From NCBI GenBank assembly GCA_022340665.1, contig JAJDNM010000125.1:92829-148550 (forward strand): a stretch of 55,722 nt of DNA. Reading direction: 5' to 3'. This document shows, piece after piece, positions 17,375-26,710 of the stretch. A program made the position numbers and the translations under genes. The notes beneath the pieces were generated by a model that had not been told where the DNA came from, searched no databases, and saw nothing but the letters and a program-made list of their open reading frames with translations. The DNA is from Acidobacteriota bacterium (GTDB lineage Bacteria; Acidobacteriota; Thermoanaerobaculia; Thermoanaerobaculales; Sulfomarinibacteraceae). Within the stretch, counting starts at the first letter, position 1; each line of letters opens with the position of its first letter.

Positions 17375-18538
17375 ATGGAATGGCTTGAACAGAACATCGA
17401 CGCCTATCGCATCGTTTCCGAAATCCTCGGTGAACTGCGCCAGGTGGTGAGGCAGAGGCTCGAGCAGATCCACGGCGACGAATGGTATCGCAAGGGCCTG
17501 CCCGAAGAGGTGTACAACCGGCTTGTCGCCGCCAAGGAGCGTGAGAAGTCCATCGACTGGTATGAAGGCCAATACCAACAGATCATGGACTATGCGGTCT
17601 TCGCCGATCTGATCGAGATCATCGAGTACGACCCAGAAGCCTTCCCCGTTTTTATGGAGCTCGCGCCCAGCGCGGCCCTCCTCACGGCGCGTTTTCTCGA
17701 GCTCGACGTGATGCGTGCGAAACTCGGACGGGCGCGTCCGATCAGTGAAACCGAGCTGTCGTTTCTCGGGACCTTTCACCTCCGTTTCAAAAAGGCGGCG
17801 CAGCAAGCCAAGGAGAAAGGGGCCGCCGTTCGTGCCGAGAATGAAAGCCCGCAGCCGTCAGTGCCTGAGATCGAACCACCACCACCTGGACCACCGTCGG
17901 AGCCGCGACCCGAGCCGGTATCTCCAGTTGAACCACCTCGGGATGCAGAACCCGAGTCGCCTCCACCGAAGCCGGCCGTTGAGGACCCCCCAGATAGTCC
18001 AGCCGGCACACCGGCCGAATCTGAGGCCACGGAAGACGCTGCTGCCTCCCCGCCTTCGGCCGAGGTAGATCCCGGACCCGCTGAGCCCGAAGTTGCGAAA
18101 CCTGAATCCATCGAAGCGGAGCCATCCGAATCGCCTGAAGACAAGGATGAACCGGATGACGGGGTACCCGCGGTCAAGGAGAAAGAACCCCTGGAAGGCG
18201 CCAAGAAGCTCGAGCGTGCACTCCTCAGCAACGACCACAAGGCAGTTCTCCGTGAGCTCTACCGTGAGGTCACTGCAATTGCAGAGGGGGTGTGGTCAAG
18301 CGAGGTGACGCCCGCGCCACTGGTCTGGGAGCAGGTGACGGCCAGCGAATGGTACGAGGAGAACTTCTCACGCCTCGGTCTCCATCCGCTTTCTGTGTTT
18401 TACGAAGTCGCGTCCAAGGTCGACCGGAAGGTCGTGGAGGGCGCTGACCGCAGGGAGCTTCAGGAGTTCCTCAAAGAAACGAACTTCGCAAAGACTCTGT
18501 TGTCGCTGCGCGACATGTTTCAGGCCAACAACATATAA
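17375..18538 (+). CDS. Hypothetical protein with two helical ends and a Pro/Glu-rich linker
   Basis: I do not recognise this 387-residue protein with confidence. The N-terminal 145 residues are helical and charged and pattern loosely like a Swt1-type HEPN domain, but the RNxxxH catalytic motif is missing (the position reads RAKLGRARPIS). Residues about 165-265 are a low-complexity Pro/Glu/Ser linker. The C-terminal 115 residues are helical again. Both ends contain a DEWY or SEWY motif followed by a Val/Phe-Tyr helix, which hints at an internal duplication. There is no signal peptide or membrane span. It follows the cytochrome gene by 167 nt and ends in a shared hairpin with the convergent transglycosylase gene. 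Confidence 0.75.
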   Translation: MEWLEQNIDAYRIVSEILGELRQVVRQRLEQIHGDEWYRKGLPEEVYNRLVAAKEREKSIDWYEGQYQQIMDYAVFADLIEIIEYDPEAFPVFMELAPSAALLTARFLELDVMRAKLGRARPISETELSFLGTFHLRFKKAAQQAKEKGAAVRAENESPQPSVPEIEPPPPGPPSEPRPEPVSPVEPPRDAEPESPPPKPAVEDPPDSPAGTPAESEATEDAAASPPSAEVDPGPAEPEVAKPESIEAEPSESPEDKDEPDDGVPAVKEKEPLEGAKKLERALLSNDHKAVLRELYREVTAIAEGVWSSEVTPAPLVWEQVTASEWYEENFSRLGLHPLSVFYEVASKVDRKVVEGADRRELQEFLKETNFAKTLLSLRDMFQANNI

Positions 18539-18540
18539 GA

Positions 18541-18578
18541 AATCGTGTCCTGAGATCATATTTCAGGCCACGAATTTT
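18541..18578. terminator. Bidirectional terminator-like hairpin between convergent genes
   Basis: AATCGTG-T-CCTGA (18541-18553) pairs with TCAGG-C-CACGAATT (18563 onward) with one mismatch and a 9-nt loop, followed by TTTT. It sits in the 38-bp gap between the convergent hypothetical and transglycosylase genes and overlaps the latter's stop codon. Confidence 0.6.
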
Positions 18579-20598
18579 ACGCCGGAGGGAATTGCTCGAC
18601 GTAGGCGGCGTAGCGGCGGAGAATCCGCCGCGCATAGTTCGCACCGCGGCGACAACGGCACACGCCCGCGGGATAGCGGCGCGCGACCTCAGGATCATCC
18701 AGTAGCACCATCGCCGTTTCGACGGAGCCCTTCCATCGGTCCGGATCGAAACCCATGTCGCGTGCGAGGCGGCGGGCGTCGAAGACGTGCCGTGGACCGA
18801 CGTTGTACGAGGCGATCGCCATCGCCACCTGATCCGGGAGATTGAGTTCCGCGAACTCGTCCATCAGTTGCCTGAGGTACCTGCCCCCAGCTTCCGCCCC
18901 CTCAAACGGGTCGTGTGGGTTGTCGACCCCGAGCTCCTGCCAGGTGAAAGGCATGAATTGAAACAGACCGGCAGAGCCTCCCGGGCCGACCGCATCTGGA
19001 TCGAATCGAGACTCTTCGTACATGAGCGAGGCAAGAAGGCGCCAATCGATTTGATATCGATGCCCCACCCACTTCAAGAGCTCGTCGTACGGACTCAGAG
19101 CGCCGTCTGGGATCGGCAAAAGCGTCCGCTTGCGCCGCGGCTTCCACGAGCCGAGCTGGCTACGGACGAGCAGCCGCACGTGTCCGGACGATCGTGCCTC
19201 GCGAAGCCAACGGTTGACCGTTCGCTGGAGCACTGGCGAACCAGCATTCATGACCCACCGCAGCTCGACTCTCGGCAGCACGACAGGCCCGATTACGAGA
19301 TCGGTGCGGTCAATTGATCCGAATTTCGCGGCGTCGTCGTCGACCACCGCCACCGGACTGTTACCCCGGGCCACATCCAGCATCGCAATAAACGCGTCCG
19401 CGCCGTTTGACGGAGGGGCGGCTCGCATCGGTGCAGCGAGCGGGAGCAATCGGCAGAGTTCTGCCACCGGCCGCGAAGCCGAAACCCGGACGCCGGCAAG
19501 GTCTTCAACGGCAGCCGGTTGGACGGCTCTCGCCGAAATAACACTCACGAGATTCACGCGTCGGTAGGAATCGCTCACCAAGAACGTCCGTCCGTCATTC
19601 GGTGAGATCGGTTCGTGCAGGGCGGCCAGATCCCCGTGCCCTCGTTCCAGCCAGTCCAACGGGTCAACCTCCGGCGGAGGTATTGAAAGGGCTAGGCGGA
19701 GCCGCTGGCTTCTGGCAAAGGTGAGGGCGAGGTCATACTCGAATCCTTCGAGTCCTCCCCGGTCTACGGTGCACGTAGTTGCCGAGTTTCGAGTGACCAG
19801 GCGCAGAACTCCAGCTTGACGGATTTCCTTCAGGTCCCTACACGCCTGTTCCGAATCTCCATCGGAGAGGACTCGTTGCGCAAAAAAGAATCGATCTATC
19901 GCGAGCCTCAGCTGCGGACTCTCTTCCCGCACTGCCCACACCAACGCACGTCTTTCAGCGACCGGCCCGATGATGAACATCCGTCTCGACGCGAGTTCTC
20001 TTCCAGCGATCCCGGAGTCCACTATCGTCAGGTCATAGCGCCCCCTTCGGGTCCGCCGGAGCATCTCCTCGAGGGGCACTTCCTCGGGCACATCCTCAAT
20101 TCGCAGACGCTCTTCAGAGACGAACGAACGGAGGCTCGGGGTCAGAGAGGAGCGATGGAGATGCACGGTCGAGCCGCGGATATCGTCAAATGACTCAAAG
20201 CCGGAATCACGGCCGGCCACCAGGAGATCTTCGACCCGATCCACCGCGACCGTTCCTCGAATACCCTCATCGAGGAGAGATGCGGGCGAAAAACGGCTGA
20301 CACCGATGTCTGCCAATCCATCGCGGACCATCGCCACGATCTGGTCGTGACGGTCGGCCTCGAACAAGTTCAACTCCACGCCAAGTCGCTTTGCCAGTTG
20401 CGCGAGGATGGTGGCCTCACCGTTTTCCTCCCCACCGTCTTCGACCGAGTTTTCGAAGCCCGGCCTGGCCACCACCCGCAGAACCCCGGCCTGGCGGATT
20501 TCGTCGATGTCGCCCATGCGACGCGGAGACCCCAAGCAGCCCAGACATGCCAGAGCAGCCCAGGCCACCGTTGCCCTCAAAACGGAGCCCGTCCTCAC
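18577..20598 (-). CDS. MltF-like lytic transglycosylase with two solute-binding domains
   Basis: The 673-residue protein combines two family-3 solute-binding-like domains with a C-terminal SLT domain. Each binding domain begins with the same phrase: EIRQAGVLRVVARPG near residue 33 and EIRQAGVLRLVTRNS near 260. The SLT domain (about 505-673) has the catalytic motif YEESRFDPDAVGPGGSAGLFQF with Glu529 as the likely catalytic acid, then AIASYNVGP. MltF cleaves murein glycan strands and normally has one binding domain; here it is doubled. The N-terminus is hydrophobic with Cys residues (ALACLGC) that may form a lipoprotein site. The start is GTG. It is divergent from the following plus-strand gene. 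Confidence 0.92.
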   Translation of the reverse strand: MRTGSVLRATVAWAALACLGCLGSPRRMGDIDEIRQAGVLRVVARPGFENSVEDGGEENGEATILAQLAKRLGVELNLFEADRHDQIVAMVRDGLADIGVSRFSPASLLDEGIRGTVAVDRVEDLLVAGRDSGFESFDDIRGSTVHLHRSSLTPSLRSFVSEERLRIEDVPEEVPLEEMLRRTRRGRYDLTIVDSGIAGRELASRRMFIIGPVAERRALVWAVREESPQLRLAIDRFFFAQRVLSDGDSEQACRDLKEIRQAGVLRLVTRNSATTCTVDRGGLEGFEYDLALTFARSQRLRLALSIPPPEVDPLDWLERGHGDLAALHEPISPNDGRTFLVSDSYRRVNLVSVISARAVQPAAVEDLAGVRVSASRPVAELCRLLPLAAPMRAAPPSNGADAFIAMLDVARGNSPVAVVDDDAAKFGSIDRTDLVIGPVVLPRVELRWVMNAGSPVLQRTVNRWLREARSSGHVRLLVRSQLGSWKPRRKRTLLPIPDGALSPYDELLKWVGHRYQIDWRLLASLMYEESRFDPDAVGPGGSAGLFQFMPFTWQELGVDNPHDPFEGAEAGGRYLRQLMDEFAELNLPDQVAMAIASYNVGPRHVFDARRLARDMGFDPDRWKGSVETAMVLLDDPEVARRYPAGVCRCRRGANYARRILRRYAAYVEQFPPA

Positions 20599-20666
20599 TC
20601 CATCACTCTACAGTGGTAGCCAACGGGTCCTGAGAACCCGATACTCATTTGCGATAAGATCGCCTG

Positions 20667-21842
20667 GTGACAAACGATGGAAACGGACCCAGAAATGTTG
20701 ATTTGCGCCCACTGATTGCGCGCCTGAAAGAGGTCGAGCGCAAGTGTGGCTCGATGGGCAGCCGCAACGAGGAGTTCCCTTTGATGAAAGAGCGGCTGTC
20801 CTCGATCATCGCCCGGTTGGAAGCCGGAGAGGAACCCTCGGGAGATCCACTCGCGTTCCGCTCTATCGCCCGCGAGCTCTTCCCGGTAGCTCATCTATTC
20901 GAAAGTGTCGGTTTCACATCGGTGGGAAAAGAGATCAACCACGTCGAACGCGCACTGCAGGATCTCGAACCTCGGTCGGCGGCCAGCGTTTCGACGGAAA
21001 TTCTGGATGGCGGATCGTCGACAAGCTCCGCTGCGATGACGGCGAAGACCTCCGATTCGGACTCCAGCCAAGATAACGACAGCGAGCAAGACGACACCGC
21101 GGAAAGCGAATCCGTTCCGATTCCTGTTGTTGTGGCCGCCATTTCTCTGGTCGTGGTGATGGTGATCGCGATAGCCCTCGTGCTCGAGATCGGACCGTTT
21201 GCGAAGGAACCGGGCAGCGAGCTGATTCTCCCACCACCGACGGCTGTACCGAAGCCCGCCCCAGACCCTCCGCCGGCGACACCGATAACGAAGGAACGGA
21301 TGACTCCGGCCAGCGCTCCAGAGCGTCTCGCAGAAGCTCTATCGAACTCCCGACAGTCCCTCGAAGCCGGCGACCTCGATCGCGCGGTGAAGTACCTGTC
21401 CATCGCCACCGTGATCGACCCGAATGCCCCGGCCGTGCAGAGTGCTGCACGCGACATGGTCCGCCATCTTGTGGCCGAAGCCGATGTGGCTGCTTCCAAA
21501 CGGAGATGGGAGGACGCAGCTCGTTCTCTCGCCCAGGCGCGAGGCGTGGCTGCTCGTTTCGATCTGGACACCGGTCCCATCGACAATGCGGACGTGCGCC
21601 ACGCCGAAATGCAGCGCTATAGCCTCGTTCAGCCAGAGGACACGCGCATGCTTCGGGAGTCGATCGGGAAGCGCGTGGATGTCCGGCTTGACAACGGTTC
21701 CGTACTCGCTGCACGCATCGCCGGTCTTAGAGGTTCGACGTTGGTCCTCGACGTCGAAGACGACGTCGGAGGAGGAGTCGTCCGTTTTGTCGAGGAGGTT
21801 GCACTTTCTGATATCGACTGGGTCCGCGTCTGGGTGGACTGA
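20667..21842 (+). CDS. Single-span membrane protein with TPR-like periplasmic region, unknown function
   Basis: This 391-residue protein is unfamiliar. Residues 1-105 are helical and cytosolic in character, residues about 110-148 are an acidic Ser/Asp linker, and one transmembrane helix lies at about 150-173 (PVVVAAISLVVVMVIAIALV). After a Pro-rich stretch come two or three helical pairs with TPR-like spacing (SRQSLEAGDLDRAVKYLSIA, then ADVAASKRRWEDAARSLAQA). The final 70 residues (GKRVDVRLDNGSVLAARIAGLRG and the strands after it) look like a small Sm-like beta barrel. The start is GTG with a weak ribosome site. It is divergent from the transglycosylase and convergent with the glycosyltransferase; an envelope role is plausible only by context. 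Confidence 0.8.
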   Translation: MTNDGNGPRNVDLRPLIARLKEVERKCGSMGSRNEEFPLMKERLSSIIARLEAGEEPSGDPLAFRSIARELFPVAHLFESVGFTSVGKEINHVERALQDLEPRSAASVSTEILDGGSSTSSAAMTAKTSDSDSSQDNDSEQDDTAESESVPIPVVVAAISLVVVMVIAIALVLEIGPFAKEPGSELILPPPTAVPKPAPDPPPATPITKERMTPASAPERLAEALSNSRQSLEAGDLDRAVKYLSIATVIDPNAPAVQSAARDMVRHLVAEADVAASKRRWEDAARSLAQARGVAARFDLDTGPIDNADVRHAEMQRYSLVQPEDTRMLRESIGKRVDVRLDNGSVLAARIAGLRGSTLVLDVEDDVGGGVVRFVEEVALSDIDWVRVWVD

Positions 21843-21911
21843 GAGGCCTCAAGCTCACGACGCGGTGCCGCGGGTTCTTCTCAGCAGGACGCAGGTCCGA
21901 GCCAGGGACTA

Positions 21912-22886
21912 TCAGGCGACAGGGCGTTCGGGCGGGATCACTGTTTGATCGCCGTCGGTGTGCTCACCGACGAGGTACAACGGCCGCCTCTTCACCTCGT
22001 CAAAAATGCGCGCCAGGTACTCGCCCATGATCCCGATCATCAGAAGCTGTACGCCGCCGAGGAAGAGAATCGACGCCATGAGGGAGGTATATCCGGGCCA
22101 GTTGATTCCCGTCGCCTTGAGAACCAGGACAACCACGATGTAGAGAAAGGCAAAGACCGACACCGCAAAGCCGGTCCAAGTGGCCAGGCGAAGAGGGAAG
22201 AACGAAAAGGACGTAATACCATCGAGCGCAAACCGCAGCATCTTCCGTACCGGGAACTTGGTCTCCCCCGCCTCGCGCGCCTGCCGTTTGTACATCACGG
22301 CAGACTGGCGAAATCCTATCCAGCTGACCAGACCTCGAATGAACCGATTGCGCTCGGGCATGGCTCGGAACGCCTCGACTGCTCGCGGTCCCATGAGTCG
22401 AAAATCACCGGTATCTACCGGAATCTCCACCGGTGTGATGCCGCGGAGAAGCCGATAGAAGATCTTCGCTGTTGCGAGCTTGAACCAGGTCTCACCTTCG
22501 CGTTCCTCGCGCTGCCCGTACACAACCTCGGAGCCCTCGCGCCACCGGTCGACCATTTGCGGGATGACCTCCGGCGGATCCTGGAGGTCGCCGTCGATGA
22601 TCACGACTCCGGTTCCCCGCGCCGCGTCGACGCCAGCGGTCAGCGCAGCCTGGTGACCGAAGTTCCTTGCGAACCTCAGGCCGCGGACGCGTGGATCTCG
22701 CGCAGCGAGCTCAGAGATCTTCTCCCAGCTCGAATCCGATGAGCCGTCGTCGACGTACAGGATCTCGAGTCCAGACACCTGGCCATCGAGGACAGCGAGC
22801 AGACGCTCATACATCGGCAGGATGTTGATCTCCTCGTTGTACACGGGGATCACGACGCTGAGTTCAGGCTGGTCCGACTTCACCAA
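21912..22886 (-). CDS. GT2 family polyprenyl-phosphate glycosyltransferase
   Basis: The 324-residue protein is a GT-A-fold family 2 transferase of the DPM/ArnC/GtrB type, which moves a sugar from a nucleotide donor to undecaprenyl phosphate on the inner leaflet. Visible motifs are SVVIPVYNEE, YVDDGSSDSSW, the DxD-like IIDGDLQDPPEV and FRLMGPRAVEAF. Two C-terminal transmembrane helices (about 233-258 and 270-295) anchor it. The sugar cannot be told. It lies 26 nt downstream of the DUF2298 gene on the same strand, and pairing a lipid-sugar synthase with a putative GT-C enzyme is a common arrangement for surface glycan work. Confidence 0.92.
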   Translation of the reverse strand: MVKSDQPELSVVIPVYNEEINILPMYERLLAVLDGQVSGLEILYVDDGSSDSSWEKISELAARDPRVRGLRFARNFGHQAALTAGVDAARGTGVVIIDGDLQDPPEVIPQMVDRWREGSEVVYGQREEREGETWFKLATAKIFYRLLRGITPVEIPVDTGDFRLMGPRAVEAFRAMPERNRFIRGLVSWIGFRQSAVMYKRQAREAGETKFPVRKMLRFALDGITSFSFFPLRLATWTGFAVSVFAFLYIVVVLVLKATGINWPGYTSLMASILFLGGVQLLMIGIMGEYLARIFDEVKRRPLYLVGEHTDGDQTVIPPERPVA

Positions 22887-22912
22887 ACCATCATAACCGC
22901 ACGCTCGGTATC

Positions 22913-24964
22913 TTACCGAGCATCGGGCGTGGCGAAACGGACCAGGATCCCGCCGTCCTTTTCGAAAACGACGTCTCCAGCCGCTGCTACCGCTCGGAGT
23001 TGATCTGGCGAATAATCCTCGTGTTCGAGCGAACCGATCGCCACGAGGTCGATTCCGGCATCATGGGCGAGCCGCCGCACCTCTGTGGGATCTGCACATG
23101 AGTAGAGGCGCGATACGAGTTCATGCCTGCGATCAGTCTCCTCGAGAATGTCGTTACCCCGCCATACCGACTCGTGATTCGCCCACCCCAGATAGGCGGG
23201 CACACCCGAAGCTGCCGAGAGGCGGGCGTACTCCGTGTATGCACCGCCAACAGCCTCGATCATCTGCGTTCCAGGTGGTTCGCGCCGCAGGGCCCTGACA
23301 AGAGCCTGATCCCCCGGAGACATCCACGCGATGCCATCGAGGCCTCGTTCTTCGGCCTTGAGCTGTTGCACGATGACGCCGACCAGATGCGGCAGAGCGA
23401 GAACCACACAGATCCCGAGGACCGCCACGCGTGCTGCCGGGCGACGCAAACCGAGGTGCAACATGACCGGCAGGGAAATGGCGAGCAGCGGCCAGGCCTG
23501 GATGTACGCCTTGAAGACAGTATTCATTCGATGGAGCGCATCTCCGTAGTTGTCGGCAACGTAAAGTACCTCGGGCACCAGCAGCAGGAAGATGCCGAGT
23601 GCGGCCAACGCGAGGACAGGCCGGTCGCTCCCCGCACCTGCTCCGATCGCGGACACGACCAGAATCAACAGGACGACCGCGAGAATGACCGATGTCGGCC
23701 GTCCGGTCGCCGCCGCTAGTACCGCGGTGGCGGCCAAAACAAGCAGCAGCACGGAGCGTGACACCACCGGATCGGTTCCCAACATCGAACCGAGAAGAGC
23801 GAAGGCGGCGATACACACCGGGACCAGCAGGCAACCGGCATAGAGCAGCAGGTGGCCCGGATCGGTCCACGCGAACACCGGCTTGATGCCCTGAAAGAAT
23901 GGTTCAAACCCGAGGTGGAACGGTGCTGTGGCCAGCCAGCCGCAGAGAGCTACGGCGGCAATCGACAACCACCTGCGAACTCCCTCCCCAATCGGCCAGT
24001 GCCAGCGATCGCCGCTTGCGACCAGAAGCAACGCGATCGCGGCCAGAGTCGGTGGCATGGCCCATGGGTTCGCTGCCCAGGTCACACCGAAGAGCAGGCC
24101 CAGGGACACGACCTGAAGAACATCGGGCCCTTTTTTCCCCGCCTGCCAGGCCAACAACAATGCGAGGCATGTCAAAGGCATCGAAAGCAGATGAGGATGG
24201 AGATCGCCAAGATGAAACGTGAACAGCGGCCATTCCGTGATCGTGTCAGGAATCTGTCGCGATGATTGCCAGTAATCGAGCCCGGCGATGTTTTGCCCTG
24301 CAAACAGCTGTCGCATTCCGTCCGGTGTTCCCGCGAGGAGCCCGAAGAAAGTCACAAGCAAACCAGAGACGTGACTGCCTCCCGCGCGTCGACCCAACAT
24401 CCAAAGCAGCGAACCGACCATCCCACCGATGATGCCGACAATCAGGTTGTAGCCAAACTCCAGCGGCAGGCCGCTCAGCCATAACGGAATCGTCCATAAC
24501 AGCGCCCCCCAGTAGTAATACGGGAGAACCTCGCCCGCGAGCCACATATCGGGCGGCGGAAAACTTTCGCCCCGAAGCAAGGTCGCAAATATCCCCATAT
24601 CCATCGGCTTCTCGGTGAAGGAAATCTGAGGATGATCGAGGCGAATGAAGATGATTATCGCCGCGACCACGAGGAAAATGGCCTCTGCAGCGAGGACGCT
24701 CCGCCATTCCCGTCGACGCCACACCTCCCGGGTCCCGACCGCCGCCAACAACACGAGGGCGACAGCACCGACGACCTTCCACTGGCGCAACCCGAGCACG
24801 CCAGTCCACCAGGCCGGAAGGGCCACCAGCAGGAGGCCGGCCACTCGTCCACCAGCCCACGATTCGAGGTCGTCCAGGCCGAGGCGAACCAGCACGCCAT
24901 ACCCGCCGAGCCCTGCAACCGTGACCGCCAACAGGAAAAATAGGATGGTCATGCTTGAACTCAT
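22913..24964 (-). CDS. DUF2298 (YYY-type) membrane protein, putative GT-C glycosyltransferase
   Basis: The 683-residue protein has a dozen or more hydrophobic helices and the signature phrases of the DUF2298 family: EKPMDMGIFATLLRGESFPPPDMW without the break in family order, PYYYWG, FHLGDLHPHLLSMP, TWAANPWAMP and MNTVFKAYIQAW. DUF2298 proteins are thought to be GT-C-type transferases that use lipid-linked sugars on the periplasmic side, but none of their reactions is certain to me. A soluble C-terminal region (about 540-683) follows the last helix. Starts at 24964 and at 24952 are both possible. The downstream glycosyltransferase may supply its lipid-linked donor. Confidence 0.85.
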   Translation of the reverse strand: MSSSMTILFFLLAVTVAGLGGYGVLVRLGLDDLESWAGGRVAGLLLVALPAWWTGVLGLRQWKVVGAVALVLLAAVGTREVWRRREWRSVLAAEAIFLVVAAIIIFIRLDHPQISFTEKPMDMGIFATLLRGESFPPPDMWLAGEVLPYYYWGALLWTIPLWLSGLPLEFGYNLIVGIIGGMVGSLLWMLGRRAGGSHVSGLLVTFFGLLAGTPDGMRQLFAGQNIAGLDYWQSSRQIPDTITEWPLFTFHLGDLHPHLLSMPLTCLALLLAWQAGKKGPDVLQVVSLGLLFGVTWAANPWAMPPTLAAIALLLVASGDRWHWPIGEGVRRWLSIAAVALCGWLATAPFHLGFEPFFQGIKPVFAWTDPGHLLLYAGCLLVPVCIAAFALLGSMLGTDPVVSRSVLLLVLAATAVLAAATGRPTSVILAVVLLILVVSAIGAGAGSDRPVLALAALGIFLLLVPEVLYVADNYGDALHRMNTVFKAYIQAWPLLAISLPVMLHLGLRRPAARVAVLGICVVLALPHLVGVIVQQLKAEERGLDGIAWMSPGDQALVRALRREPPGTQMIEAVGGAYTEYARLSAASGVPAYLGWANHESVWRGNDILEETDRRHELVSRLYSCADPTEVRRLAHDAGIDLVAIGSLEHEDYSPDQLRAVAAAGDVVFEKDGGILVRFATPDAR

Positions 24965-25027
24965 TGTAGCCCTATGGTGCAGAGGCGGGAAAAGGTGGTT
25001 TGGGAAAGGTCTCCCCTGCCGCCTGCC

Positions 25028-25426
25028 TCAACCGGCGCGCTCAATCTCCAGGAGGTGTTGCACCAGCACCTCGGCCAGCTCCTCGCCCAGGCGCAGAAAG
25101 ACGGCGACGCCCGTCTGACCCAGGTCGTCTTCGTGAACGCCAGCCGTCACCACCGTGACCCGCCCCAGCGCTTGGGTGACGCGTGAGGCGATCCCGCGGG
25201 CAATCGGTTCCTCTTTGTGCGGTGGGATGGTGAGCACCGAGCAGGAAGCTGACCGCGCCTCCGGTCGGTTCTTCGAGTGAATCGGCTGGGCCAGCACGAC
25301 GCAGCCAACATGTGGCCGATCTCCTCCTCCAACGACGATTACGAAATCCTCACCGGCCTCGGCCACGCGCGCCCACAACTCGCGCCCGCTCTCACCATCC
25401 TCGACCCTCACTCGTGTTCCTCGCAC
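25028..25426 (-). CDS. LpdD-like (prenylated-flavin chaperone-type) domain protein
   Basis: The 132-residue protein matches, by eye, the small LpdD-like family linked to prenylated-FMN-dependent UbiD decarboxylases. Key phrases are VVGGGDRPHVGCVVLAQPI, the HKEEPIARGIA helix and VTVVTAGVHEDDLG. In gallate decarboxylase systems LpdD is a small accessory subunit. No UbiD or UbiX gene is in the window, so the partner is elsewhere or the role here differs. The GTG start at 25426 is supported by GGAGGT six bases upstream. It is divergent from ispG with only 57 nt between the starts, so both promoters must be compact or overlap. Confidence 0.7.
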   Translation of the reverse strand: MRGTRVRVEDGESGRELWARVAEAGEDFVIVVGGGDRPHVGCVVLAQPIHSKNRPEARSASCSVLTIPPHKEEPIARGIASRVTQALGRVTVVTAGVHEDDLGQTGVAVFLRLGEELAEVLVQHLLEIERAG

Positions 25427-25483
25427 GACGACCTCCGTTCACTATATGATCGGCATTGTATTTCGTTCGCTTCGGGGAGACGG

Positions 25484-26710
25484 ATGAAAGCGAGGCAGAA
25501 TACCAGGGCTGTTGCGGTAGGCGACCTCACCATCGGTGGCGGCGCTCCCATCGTGGTCCAGACGATGACCGACACCGACACTGCCGACGCGGAAGCGACT
25601 GCCGCCCAATGCATCGAGCTCGCCGACGCCGGAGCAGAGCTGGTGCGCGTTTCGATCGACACCGCCGAGGCGGCTGCCGCTGTTCCCGAGATACGGCACC
25701 GCCTTGATGATCTGGGGCGAAACACACCCTTGGTCGGTGACTTCCACTTCAACGGCCACCAGCTCCTCAGGGAGTTTCCGGGCTGCGCGGCGTCGCTCTC
25801 CAAGTACCGCATCAATCCGGGAACCGTTGGCAAGGGATTGCCCCGAGATAGGCATTTTGCAGAGATCTGCGAGATCGCCCTGGATCACGGCGTGCCGATC
25901 AGGATTGGGGTCAACGCAGGATCATTGGATTCAGGCCTCCTCGCCTCGCGGATGGAAGATAACGCGGGCCGCCAACGCAGCTTGAGCTCGACCGAGATCG
26001 TTGACGAATGCATCGTCCTGTCGGCCCTGCGATCGGTCGAGGCTGCCCTCGATGCAGGCCTCACGGAAGACTGCATCGTGCTCTCGGCCAAGCTTTCCTC
26101 CCCGCCGCGCCTGATATCGGTCTACCGAAATCTGGCCGCACGCACCGATCAACCTCTTCACGTCGGCCTGACCGAGGCCGGCATGGGAGTTCGAGGACTG
26201 ACCTGGTCATCGACCGCTCTGGCGGTGCTTTTGGCCGAAGGCATCGGCGACACGATCCGCGTTTCCCTGACACCGGAACCCGACAGAGGTCGAACTGACG
26301 AGGTGCGGGCGGCCTGCGAGATTCTCCAGGCTCTGGGGCTGCGCTCGTTCGCCCCGTCGGTCACCGCCTGCCCGGGTTGCGGCCGTACTGCCAACAACCG
26401 GTTTCAGGAGTTGACGTCATCAGTCGAGGGGCACGTCAGCGCACGGCTCGCTGTTTGGCGGCAGAATCGTCCCGGCTTCGAGGACATGACACTCGCAGTC
26501 ATGGGATGTGTCGTGAACGGGCCCGGAGAATCAAAGGCCGCGGATATCGGCATCAGCCTGCCGGGCAAAGGCGAAGAGCCCCGATGCCCGGTCTATGTGG
26601 GCGGGCGGCTGCTCACGACATTGCAGGGGACGCCGAACGAGATCGCAGCCAGCTTCCTCGAAATCGTCGACGACTACGTGGAGCGCAAATACCCGGGAGG
26701 TGCCCAGTGA
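25484..26710 (+). CDS. ispG: 4-hydroxy-3-methylbut-2-en-1-yl diphosphate synthase (IspG/GcpE)
   Basis: The 408-residue protein is IspG, the iron-sulfur enzyme of the MEP isoprenoid pathway that reductively opens MEcPP to HMBPP. The N-terminal TIM-barrel shows APIVVQTMTDTDTAD, GDFHFNGHQLL and RINPGTVG; the C-terminal cluster domain has CPGCGR and CVVNGPGES with the three Cys and the Glu that bind the [4Fe-4S]. Length agrees with the short bacterial form. The ATG at 25484 follows GGGGAG; the longer upstream frame overlaps the divergent gene and is unlikely. Its stop overlaps the GTG start of the MEMO-family gene, indicating translational coupling. Confidence 0.97.
   Translation: MKARQNTRAVAVGDLTIGGGAPIVVQTMTDTDTADAEATAAQCIELADAGAELVRVSIDTAEAAAAVPEIRHRLDDLGRNTPLVGDFHFNGHQLLREFPGCAASLSKYRINPGTVGKGLPRDRHFAEICEIALDHGVPIRIGVNAGSLDSGLLASRMEDNAGRQRSLSSTEIVDECIVLSALRSVEAALDAGLTEDCIVLSAKLSSPPRLISVYRNLAARTDQPLHVGLTEAGMGVRGLTWSSTALAVLLAEGIGDTIRVSLTPEPDRGRTDEVRAACEILQALGLRSFAPSVTACPGCGRTANNRFQELTSSVEGHVSARLAVWRQNRPGFEDMTLAVMGCVVNGPGESKAADIGISLPGKGEEPRCPVYVGGRLLTTLQGTPNEIAASFLEIVDDYVERKYPGGAQ

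Noticed and set aside
17271-17450. Small plus-strand gene with AAGGA upstream
   Set aside because: The frame overlaps the start of the hypothetical gene at 17375 out of phase and the peptide is low-quality Arg/Ser/Pro sequence.
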